This document shows positions 23,201 to 35,200 of a DNA stretch of 64,000 bases, one piece after another. Each line of letters begins with the position of its first letter. Position 1 is the first letter of the stretch. The stretch is from Nilaparvata lugens (lineage: Eukaryota; Arthropoda; Insecta; Hemiptera; Delphacidae): positions 12,213,175-12,277,174 of the forward strand of contig NC_052511.1 of NCBI RefSeq assembly GCF_014356525.2, written 5' to 3'. The notes beneath the pieces were generated by a model. That model made no database searches. It was not told the DNA's origin and saw only the letters and a program-made list of their open reading frames with translations. The translations under genes were made by a program, and so were the position numbers.

Positions 23201-26200
23201 GTGAATGCAGAAATAAAATGAAACAGAAAAGTGGTCTATTCTGTAGTATTTGCAAGAAGAATAATCATGAAGACAAAGACTGTTACTTTCGTAAAAAACA
23301 GAATGATAAGAAGAAGAACCAAGTATCCTTTTTAACTACTAATTCTAATGTAAAATACTATGACACTTTCGTAATTGACTCAGGGTCTACTTCACATATG
23401 GTAAAATCTAAATCACTATTTGATAGTTCCATTCCAATTAGTTGTAAAGTAGGAGTAGCCAAGGAAAATGAATCAATGTTTGCTCTTGAGGTAGGAAACA
23501 TCAAATCAGACAAATGCAACTTAAATAATGTTTTATATGTTCCAGAACTTTCTAAAAATTTGTTATCTGTAAGTGCTATCACTGAGAACGATGGTAAGGT
23601 CTTATTTAGTGGAAATAGGGTTGAGGTGTTGAAAGACAATAAAGTCATTATGGAAGGCATAAAAAATTCGAATGGTTTGTTTGAAGTTGACTTGAAAATA
23701 ATTGTTTCTAGGGATGTAATTTTTTCAAATGTTGAGCAATCTAACCAAGGTGAAAAGTATTCTGACCCCAAAGTATTCAAGATAAATCAAGGCTTTGACA
23801 TTGAGGGAATCGCAAAAGGTAATGATCCAAACAATGTATTTGAAGAAATTGAAAATGATGGAGTACAAGAAACTGAAATAAATGAAGTTGAAGAAATTGA
23901 AAATAATGAAGTAGAAGAAACTGATACAAGTGAAGCTGAGGGTATTGAGATTGAAACAAATGATATTGAAGATGGAATCAATGAAGTAGAAGTAAATGAA
24001 GAAAGTGGAGAAGAAATGATGGATGAAAGTAATGAAATAAGAGGGAGAGAGAAAAGAGTGATTAAAAAACCAGTGTGGTTGAAAGACTATGAAACCAGTT
24101 ATCTTAGTCTACAAGTAGATGAGCCTCTTACATTTTCTGAAGCTATGAAATCAAACAATTCTGTAAAGTGGTTGGAGGCAGTAAAAACTGAACTAAATGC
24201 TTTGAAAGAGAATAATACTTGGACAGAGGTAGATACTGTACCAGAAAACAAAGAAATTATTGATAGCAAATGGGTATTTAAAATTAAAAATGATGAGAAG
24301 GGTAACATTCAGTACAAGGCTAGATTAGTTGCTAGGGGGTTTCAACAAAAGGATAGCATAGATTTAAATGACATTTTCACAAAACCCTTGGGAAAGGAAC
24401 TTTTTGTCAAGTTTAGAAATAATATTTTTTTATAATTAAGATGTTTTTGAACTATGTTAATTTTCTTATAACTTACTTTGTTTTTTGTTTTTTTGATAAA
24501 TTTTTTTTTGTTATTTCATTGAGGGGGCGTGTTGTTTGGAATCAATGAAATAGACTAAATAATCATATGTGTGGTTGGCAAGGCACAGGTGACTCTGAAC
24601 TGAACTCTGTCTCTGTGAAGTGTGTGTAACATGCCTTAAGTAAAACGTTTGAGTTCAATGTATTGGTTTGACTTTAAAGTAAAAATAAAATCAGTAATAA
24701 TGTTCAAATAATCGTAATACTTTATTTCTTCACCGATATAACCTTCAACACAAATAATATGAATGTTCGAGGAAGGGAATATTATAATATAGTTTTCTTT
24801 ATTTCATAAAACTGGAACTGTAATTGATTAAATTAATAAAATTGATTTAATTATTTTTTCAAGTCGTGAAAGTCTGTATGATGTGAGAGTCTGTATGTGA
24901 ATGAAACACCCAATTTGTTATTTTATTAATATACTTTTATTCTAAGCGAAATAATAATATTGTTTCCCTTATTATTTTTTATTTTGTTTCAACTGTAGGC
25001 CTACGAAATATATTTCCGAATAATTGATGCAATGAATTTTGTGGCTGAATAGATTGATGTTATTTTCAACCAATCACTTTTCAATCAAAATAGAACAAAT
25101 ATCTTGTGATTTGAGTTCCACTGAATTGTAAAAACGTCATTGTCAAGAATAAAAATCATTTGATTTAAACAAAGCTTGGTTTCAATGGTTTTATTGAAAT
25201 ACCTATTTTTTCAAGTCTTTGAATTTTTTTCTACAAAAATAAAATTACCTACCGTACAGTATTAAAACTTGAAATTATGCGCTGGTCCTAATTGTAATAA
25301 ATTGAGTTCAATTATTGCCAGTAAAAATAGTTGATTATTATGAATCTGCTTGAACTTGTGATGAACTTGTCTTAATTATATTGAAACAAAATAAAAGATA
25401 GTGAGCACTTTGTATACTTTTTCTCATTGCAACAGTAAACTTCAGATTCTAAAATATAGCTTTTTGAGAATGTGACAATGCTATCGAGACGAAATTCTTT
25501 TTCAAAGCGTACCTAGTAGATAATATTAAATCAAGATATTGCAATCAGGAACAATATTTATTGAAAATTAATAGCACTAACTTCTTCTGTTTAATTTCGA
25601 CGCTATCCTTGGATCCCTCCTTGTTCTTGCGCTTGCTCTTAGTCTTGTTCTTCTTGGGCTTTGTTTTTGTCTTGACATCGGAAGCGTTCTGCAGTCGCAC
25701 GTTGACCGGGTCGTAGCTCCTCCGCAGCACTCGGTTGATTCGCTCCATTATCGTGTCCACAAACCTGTTGTATTTGGCTATGTACACTGGCGGCACCATA
25801 TCTTTGCTTGGCATGGCACCTACAACATGTTTCCGTCCAATCAATGAGTCAAAGTTAGACATTCCAATGGATTTCGAATAATATATTATAGTTTCATCCA
25901 AAAACTCTGTGAATCTTTTACAAAACACTCAATGAGTCAAACTTAGTCTAATAGATTTCCAATATTAGTTTCATTCTAAAATTCTGTGAATCTTTTACAA
26001 AACACTCAATGATTCAAAGTTAGTCTAATAGATTTCGAATTTTATATAGTTTCATCTCAAAATTCTCTGAATCTTATACACACCACAAAACTGATCTTTT
26101 AAAAATTCTTCTGCTTGTGCTATTCTGTATTCCATGTATATTATTTGAGAATAACAATTCAAATCTAATTGAACTCGATAGAATCGAGAATAATTTATAG

Positions 26201-29200
26201 GAGGGATGAGACACTTCGAATAATGTTCCATCGATCCATTCTATTGTTTCACATCTTTCTGAAATGTTGGGTGATTTCATCATTGTAGTTGAGTACACTT
26301 CAAGGTTGATTTTTACTATACTTATGAAAAAATTTAAATCATGTAAATTATCAATATATTAATTGCTTAATTGGTGCATTTAATTATCAAACCTTATTTG
26401 TTCCATTATTGCATGAAAATTCATCTTCTGGAGTTGTGGAATTGAAACTCATGTGAAATTTATTATCAAAAATTAAAGTATTCATTCTTGAATAATGATG
26501 ATTTTTTTATAAGATGTGTGAGCCTTTAACTTATTGTCGTTTCTGATGGGTTGAATCTTCTTTCAAAGAGTCTCAAAGGTACTACTAGATAAATTGTTCA
26601 CCTTTATCCAAGAAGACAGAAATGGAGAAAGATTTACTGAACAATTTAGTAAAAAGTGTCTACTAAACAATGTTAGTGATCAATCATCAGAGTTATGCAA
26701 TATTGTGAGCTCTCATATTCAGGAGGGGTAATTCAACTAATATCTTAGATGAAATTACGGTATATAATATATCATTGCTCAATATTCAATGTGTTCTGTG
26801 TATAAAGTCTATATAATATGATGGGAGAATACAGAAACTTTACTAAAAACTTGATTCACTTTGCTATATGAAATAAAAATACTGTAGTTAATTTGTTTTC
26901 AGTTAATCAGTTAGTCATGCTATCCTTCTGTTATTCTACATACGGTTTTAGAAAACATTATTAAATAATTTTATGAATAATATTATTCCATAATTTTATA
27001 AAATATAATAACACTTGAAGGAGGGTTTGAGAATATGTTTTAAACTTGGATGATTTTCCACTATGAGGGCACAGGGTTAGTAGGTTAGACCAATAGCAAA
27101 GTCATTGTCATGGTCAAAACTGAAAAGTATATATTATATAAGGGTAAACGACCTTTAGCTTGTCGGTGAAGGTCAAGGTACCGTTCCAAAACAACATATC
27201 GGCTGCAGCAACTTTGAAAACATTCAAAACAACTGCAAGGCGTGTCTCTTACATATTTATGAGTCAAAACACCTGAATCACTGTATCTCCTCTAACATCT
27301 AAACTTATATTGTCTCTACAAGAGTTTCTTTTATATTTCTGCAAATAAAATTGCAATAATAGTCAACTTTATTTTTTCTTCAAAAAAGTCATCAAGCTTA
27401 TCCAAAGTAGGCGTTATTGCAGTTCAATGTTGGTTTCTAAGGGCCATCAACGACATTGTAAAAATATGTAGCCTATCCTAAAGTAGCAGATTTTAATGGT
27501 TCTAAATTCATATTGGTAATTATGGAAAGAATATGTTCAAGTTATAAATTGCTCATAGAACCCATTTCTTTATAGTCCCATTTTAAAATCGTACTATTTA
27601 TTATTTCATGCTATAAAATTATTGCTCCATGAGTGAAATTGGACTACAGCTTCAGACTGTGTCTCTCCTACTGTCTTGCCAGATAAATAATTAATTTTAG
27701 TCCTACACGGAAAATCCAATTATTTTTTTTTTAAATTGAACTTCTACTTGAACACAGTACACAGAAGAAACTCTACAAACACAATAGAAGTGAGGAATCT
27801 TTCAACTGTGATTGGCCTGGTATTTTAAACTTGGCCTGATATTTATGAATTTAAAATAATTGTTCACTTTCCAACAAAGTTCAATAGTCTAAGGGAATTC
27901 AATAATTTTTGTCTTTAGGGGACCCAAAAGTTTTGGTCATACCTCCCCCTCACCCACCATTTCAAATCCTGGCTTCGCTACTGAGTATACTGTAGCCTTG
28001 ATTTAGACATATTTTTATCATGAGATTGATTAGAGCTTAGAATTAACTAATCATAAAGTGTCAACTATTTATTCCATAAGTTATCCTGCAAACGAATCTG
28101 AAGACAAATTCTAAAATCCTACATAACGGAACTATGATTTCTGGACACGAGTTAGGTTTAACTAGGCGTTAGCGTTCTTGGTGCGTTCTTTCACGATCAA
28201 CTAACTGTCAGTTGATGGCGGATATATTTATATCTTGAATGTTTTCTGTATTCGATTCTGCGATTCGACAGTGATCGATTTTTTTCAATAGCCTTTGTCT
28301 GCCATGTTTGGTGTTCATATCGACACGATGGGCATGTAATTGACGCTCCAGGTGGTCCTCCTATTCATGACTGAGCATTCAAACATGAGTTCTAGAGATT
28401 ATTGACATATTGTCACGTTTGTATTTTTATGGTTCAAAGAATGTCTATATTTGAAAGATTGAAATAATTCGTACAATGTCATAAGAATTATTGAATTTGT
28501 CTTGGAAGGAAAATATTGAAAAAGGTTGAAAATTCGAATTTGATTGGTAGTATGTTCAAATTATAAATATTATCTGAGTTCGTTATTAGTGATATGGATC
28601 AGATGAGAAGAGAAGAATTGAAAATATTCATCCAATATTATAAAAACGTTATGCTTTCTATCATTGGGGGACGTGAATCATATTATGATTGTACAGATGA
28701 AAATTGGTATTCCCTCAATTAATCAATTGATTAATATTGAATTAAATTGTCAGTATCAAATTATTTACATCATCTAAGTACCGCTTCTCTATCTCTTCAT
28801 AGCTATTCTAACTCCAAATAATATCCGATGTTTTTGACTATTTGACAAACCATTTGAATAAATATGTTGTTCCAATTTTTCAAAACTTTCCTGTCATCAA
28901 TTTGCTATTCAAATTCAATACTACCTATATATATTGATGTTTTAATGAATCAGTTATGTTAATTATTGTCCCTACAGACCAACCCAAGAACGTGAGTTTT
29001 GTAGTACTGCATGACACATGAATAGTTACTTGAAAAAACTTGCATGAAAAAGTCACACATGTCTATTGTACGGTTTTGGGGACAAATCCCAGAGGGAGAA
29101 CCAGAAACCTTGTAAGAAATTTATCTTTTTTCTCGCTTGGTTTTCTTAAGAGAGCTCTAGAATATCAAAGTTTCTCTCATGTACGGAAGCCTAACCTGAG

Positions 29201-32200
29201 TTTCATACCCTGATTATATTACCATTTGGTTGTAATATTTTATTTATAATTTCTACAAAGAAGTACTGATGAATATAATCTTCACATGACTGCTTCCAAT
29301 CCGTATAATAGGTAGTTGTCTATCAATATTTTCAAATACAAAGTAAATACACTGGTGCTGGCACTGGGAGTGATATGCAGACTGCGTCATCGAAATCCTT
29401 CGGGTTTATGGTTCAAAAACAATAATTAAAAAACAGAACTATTCTTGTGGTTGTTCCTGAAAAAATAGTGTTTGTATTTTAAATAGAGGATTATTTTATT
29501 AGAAGAAAGTCATTTTCACTTTCAAAATCCCAAAGAATTGAAAGCAACTCCATCACCAAAAGCGACCGTTGTGAATCAAGCAATAATTTATTGATAATTA
29601 TGATGATGTTTCGATGGGGTAGTCCATCAAATATGAGCCTAATATGCAAATTAGATTACCAGAATATGATATACCTATGAAGCATGAGAGCTTCCCGATT
29701 CCGGCACACTGATAATAATTGATCGCCAATGGAAAAGTGATTGACTACTTTCCTACCGTGAGAATCACTTCAAACTGCCAGCATTCGTCATGAATGTAAT
29801 CAATAGTTCTCATTCAAACAATGCTGACAGTAGAATAGTGTGATGCTGGTGGACACGTGCAGACGAGGTTTGTGAATCATTGAAACGGAGCTCGGAACAG
29901 AGAAAAGTAGGTCCCCCCTCCGACCAATACTAGTCCAAAGAAATTGATAGTGTAATTTCTGGCGATCGTGACCCACTGATCAGAGCAGAGCAGAGCAGAG
30001 GAAGACGGAAGACGCCCGTCGCTGTATTTTATGCAGGCTAAGTAGACCTGTCACCGGACAGAGTAAAGATAATCGGAGTCAAACGGAAAGGGTTTTTTCT
30101 AATCAAAATTGGAAATCGTCGCGCTGAACCATTACAATGGATGCTTGAGTGAGCTATGCTCTTTACAACAGCTTTGTCATCATTGTAGTTGGGGCTGTTT
30201 CTTACGAAAATTGCATTGCAACTCCTCTCGGTCTCTTTTCTCTCCTTTCTACTTCGTATTCAGCCTGTTTCTCCTCATGGTTCATTTTTTTCTCTCTGCA
30301 ACCTTGTTGTCACTTTAGTATTGTGATGAGCTCTTGATTTGTTGTTGATTTTCTTCTCTTTTTATGTTATTTCTGTTCTCCTTTTACTATTTTACTCCCT
30401 CTATTTACTTCCCTCTCATGCCTACTACTCCATTATAAATAAACATTTTAATTACAATATTCATCCATTGTCACTACATTAAAATTGTTTCATCAGCATT
30501 CCTTTCCTCGCCTTTTTAGCACAGTGTTTTTCGCTCTGAATATTCTCTTCCACCCCACCTTAAGTGTCAGATTCATCACTTATTGAGATCTTATATGAAA
30601 CATTTTATCTCTATTTATGTTGTAAAGTATGTCATATTTTCCCACTCGTTCTTTCTCCAATTTCGAGGATTCTTTCCTCTTCATACGAAATCGGGCTAGT
30701 TGCGTTAGCATTAGAAGTTAAGAATAATTTATTTTTGTATTATTATACAGGAAAGGAGTAATTAAATCTCACAATTTCCAATTTACTCATGCCATCCTTG
30801 TAATTCGGCTTTCTTCGGCACAGTAACTGCCGCACAGTCTCAAACTCACAAATATTTTGAATATTACAAGCCCACTTGCTGAATTTTTTACAAACACAGT
30901 GAGAAAATCGTCAATGCCAACATCTTCTCGTTTCTATCATCAATCTTTCATTTCCATTCAATCTCCAACATCTTAATTACATATTTTACAGAATATTCAA
31001 CAACTGACAAAGTTGGAGCCTCTATTGTTGATAATAAAGAAGAGTTGTAGGAAAAGTTTGCAAACTCAAACAGCGATGACTTTGGTTTGAGCAGCTGTGT
31101 TTAATTAGTTGTTTTGAAGCAGCGTAATCAACTTTCTGTGGTTTGGAGCGTCCAAGAAAGATTGCTTAGCCTTATCTAACATGCAATCACGAATGGAGAC
31201 TTGTGTAGAGGGAGAAGAGTAATAATGGAATGATCACACTATGAAGAAAGCATTAGAAATGAATAGAAATATTGAGTCACCGTTTGTATTTGTTTTTAAT
31301 TGTTTATGTTACGAGTGGTAAATTTCCATCAGAGAAAATAGAGAATGGTGAATGGTAGAATGATGGAATTTTCATTTCCTTCATTAAGCATTCAACTACT
31401 TGAATTAAATAGCTTGCATTCAATAACTTGTTGAACGTGTTGAGAAGTATTACTAATAATCCTTCATTTTACGATAAATTTCTCTTGATGTATGAAGGCC
31501 TATATGAATCATTTAGGCCTACTGTGGGCTTAATTTCACAGGAGAGCTTTCATTCATAATTTTGTGTATCATCAAATTAATATATATTGAGTTTCTTCCT
31601 GAATACACATTTCCAATTTTATTTTTTCTCTCTCCAAACTTATTGAATCCCAGCTACACATCCTTCTCTAGCTACCAGCTCTGCATCGCAGATCCTTCAT
31701 TGAGAAATCGTGTTTATCACAAGAAAGTGGGTGATTCGAAAGTGGTAATTTGACCTTCACTGCAAAATGGTTTTGTTTCTGGAAACATAATATATTATGT
31801 TGACTGTTACCTGTTAACTATAGTTATTGATTAGCCATCTCAACTCAATCACTTGTTTATGAAAGTGGTTGATTGTTGGTGTAAATTGGTAGAAGACGGT
31901 TCATTTGAGAATAAAAACTCAAACGGTGAGCTCAAACTTGCTGTGTTTATGATCTTGATAATATGCTCTATCCTGTAGACAAATTATTCTATTTGTGCTT
32001 CTTCTCATTTCTGATCATTTGTCTACTCGAAATCAATTTCAAAAGAAAACAAGCTTTTTCTCATTGGTTATGCCTATCCCACTAAATCCAGCCCCACTGC
32101 TTAATTCCCTGAATACATATGCATAAGATTTATGATATACATATGACTGCAGTAACCTTTCCCACTAGATTATTGTTGAGTGTAGAGTGTACCTCTCCAT

Positions 32201-35200
32201 AATATTTCAGAGTAAGAAGTGGAATAAGCCTGGGCGATAGGCGTTCATAAATTAGTTGGTTGACGGATAGGACTTTACCGTTACATTCATGGAGGCATCA
32301 GAAGAGGGAGGAAGAGGATGAATGTGTGATAGAGATGGAATTATGGCGGCTACTTCATTATTGGTCATTTGTGTCACTGGGCCATCATTGGTTGGCCCAC
32401 TTGGCCCATCCAAAGGCCACTCGCCCAACTTAATATTTCTGGGCTCCTTTTTCTTTTTCCTCCTCTTCTTTTTTCTTCTTCTTCTTCTTCTCTTCTTCTT
32501 CTTCTTCTTTTTCCCCATCATTATTTTTCTTATTCGTCTCTTACTTATTCATCTTCCGTCTCTCAATTTTTACTCAATCACTTTCCTTAAACATTTCTTC
32601 TCCTCTTTTTTCAAGTTTTACTTTTTCCCCTCTAAACTCTTCTCTCTCTATTAATTCCTCTTCATTCTTGTTCTTGTTCTAGTTATTGGTCTTACTTTAT
32701 TTGTTCTTGATGGTTTTCCTATTCTAATTATTCTACTCAACTCTTATCTTCTCTCCTTTCCACCTCCTTTTTCCATTTTCTTCTCCTCCTTCGTGCTCCA
32801 TTCTCTTTTCATCTCCTCTATTCTCTCCTTTTCTCTTTTCTCCTATCCTCTCATCTCTCCTCTTCTAATCTTTCTTCTCCACTCTTCTGTTCTCTTTCTT
32901 GTTGTTGTAGTTCTTCTTCTTCGTGTTTTTCTCCTCCCTCTTCTATCATTTTATTTCTCATCCTAGTTTTCTCCTTCTCCTTGTTCTTCTCCTCCTTCTT
33001 CTCCCTCATACTCTTATTCTCTCCCAGTCCTCCTTTTTTCCTTCCTGCTCATCTCATTTCATCATTCCAGTTTTCTTCTTATTCTCCTCCATATTCCTTT
33101 TCTCCTCCAGTCCTGATTTTTTCCCTTCCTCCTTATTTATTTCATATTCTTTCACATTCTTCTTCTTCTTCTTTTTCTTCTTCTTCTTCTTCTTCTTTTC
33201 TTCTTCTTCTCTTCTTCTTCTTCTTCTTCTTCTTCTTCTTCTTCTTCTTCTTCTTCTTCTTCTTCTTCTTCTTCTTCTTCTTCTCACTCTTTCTCATTCT
33301 AATTCCTCCCCTCCTCCTTCTTCTTTTGGCTTCCCGCTGTTCATTTATCTATTCTGTTTTTAGGTGCAGCTCTTCCGCTGCTGGCAGGGGTCTTGTCTTG
33401 TGTCTTGCTGGCTGCCGGCCGCTTCTTGTTTTCTCGGCCGCCTCCCAATTCGATAGACTTTATCAATCATTTCCCCCGGAACTTCCACTCTGCCGTTTTC
33501 CCTGTTCCTCCAATTTCAGTACACTATTTTGACAAAATAGCAAAATACTACTCTGAAACCGTGAAAGAGTGCTATTGTTCTATTTCTCTCTTCTTCTCTG
33601 ATCTTCATGTTCCTATTCATTACATTTCTTCATGTTCAATCATATCTAGGTTATGGTATTATGCCACTCTCTTACTCAAGTTCATTATTTTAGATTGAGA
33701 CTCTGTAGATGTTACACTTTATTATTATTATTGTATCCTTTTTCTTGTATCCATAGTCATACTAAGCAGAGAAAACTTATACAGTTTTGTTCCTTGTTTT
33801 ATTCTTATGTTCAAGATTGTTTTATTCTATGGCAGTATGCAATACTCACTATCCTTCTTTCAATAGTTATTTCTTTGAAGATGTGGATGAATTGAATACA
33901 TCATCGCTGCGAAATATTCTATCAAATAATCGATTCAATATAAAGCATTAGTATGAGCACTGCACTGTATTTCTACTGTCTAATTATTATAGAAAACTAC
34001 AAGTAACTTTTTCATATTTTCTGAAAATTAAACATCCAAGTGGCCCTACTAGATAATCAATTCGACTCTCTACTTTGCTATTGGTCCCATACAATTAATT
34101 CATTTATTTGTGAGCTGTGAGTATTCTACAAATCATAAACAACTACAGATATTACTACTTTCTCTATCTACTCTCCTCAATTTTCAAACAATGATTTCGT
34201 TTGAAGGCAGTGTTAGACTAAGTCATGCGTTGACTGTGATTAGATGAGTGTTATGCTGTTGTATTTTAGTCTCATGGATGAAAATTTGTTGAATATGAAA
34301 ACTCACTAGGTGGCTGATCTCGAAACCAAGAGATTACTGAAATTAAGAGAAACAAGACAAGTATATTATAATTCTACCTCACTTTTACTAGCTGTACGAT
34401 TATAATTTGTATGTTAGTACTCCTTAAGTAATTTTAGAAGCTGAGATAATTTTGAGATCGAAAAACTTTGTTAATTAACTGTGAAATTGACAGGGTCTAG
34501 AAGTCTTGAATTCACCATATTATTCATTATTCTCAATTAATAGACTACAGTATAACCTACAATAGATTGAAATACATAATGAAAAAGCTTTTCAAATATA
34601 CAGTAAGCTCAATATAACTTGGAGCATTATTTGAATTAAAAAATCTCTTGAAACTTCTCCCAGAGATATATTCAAATGCTTATTATAAAAGACTATTAAC
34701 GAATTTGTTTCATAGAAGCACATTTTTCTAGTGGAAATGATTTTGAAAAACCAGAGGTTTGTATTTATCATAAATTTTCAAAGATATTTTTGTGCTAAAC
34801 CATGAAATCATATCAAATACTTTGTGGAAAAGCTCTTAAACTAGATAATTTCATGAGATGCAGAAATTACTTGCTACAACTCTATTGTTCTTCCTGGTAA
34901 TCGACTCGGTGGAATTGTTTATTTCCTCAGGCGCATTACTTCTTCCACCAGCTACGATTTAAGAAAACAAACATATTACAATCAATTTCAAACAAACATT
35001 GAAAAACTACGCTAATAACACACTATTCCTGATCAAGCACATTCACATTCATAAGTTTAACAAGCATGGACAGGTTGATTGGTTAGCATAGTACAAAGTT
35101 AGTAGGTATCTATCTAGTCAAGTCATATTAGTAATGATGTTAGTTATCGATATCGTGGTTTACTGGATTGTCAAAGAAGGTAACTAAGGTATAGCCTACT

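Larger units (their letters stand above)
22097..24750 (+). mobile_element. Ty1/Copia LTR retrotransposon, internally deleted
   Basis: Two 221 bp LTRs starting TGTTG and ending CAACA, which read as identical, flank a 2.2 kb interior with a CAAAT target duplication. The order is 5' LTR, primer site, Gag with zinc knuckles, protease, a short N-terminal fragment of reverse transcriptase, the last part of RNase H, purine tract, 3' LTR. The integrase and nearly all of the polymerase are missing, so it cannot move on its own. Matching LTRs indicate a recent insertion; the deletion either preceded it (the shortened form was mobilised by a relative) or arose soon after. Confidence 0.95.
21709..25581 (-). 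other. Intron 3 of the Asp-rich gene, carrying the Copia insertion
   Basis: Donor GTTAGT to acceptor TGATTCAACAG. The 2654 bp Copia derivative at 22097-24750 lies here in the opposite orientation to the host gene; without it the intron would be about 1.2 kb. Confidence 0.8.

Noticed and set aside
23358..24308. Minus-strand frames opposite the Copia Pol remnant
   Set aside because: Shadows of the retroelement frame on the + strand.
32923..33532. Long + and - frames of 146 and 183 codons
   Set aside because: They consist of Phe, Leu and Ser or Arg, Lys and Glu runs forced by the CTT repeat and pyrimidine skew.
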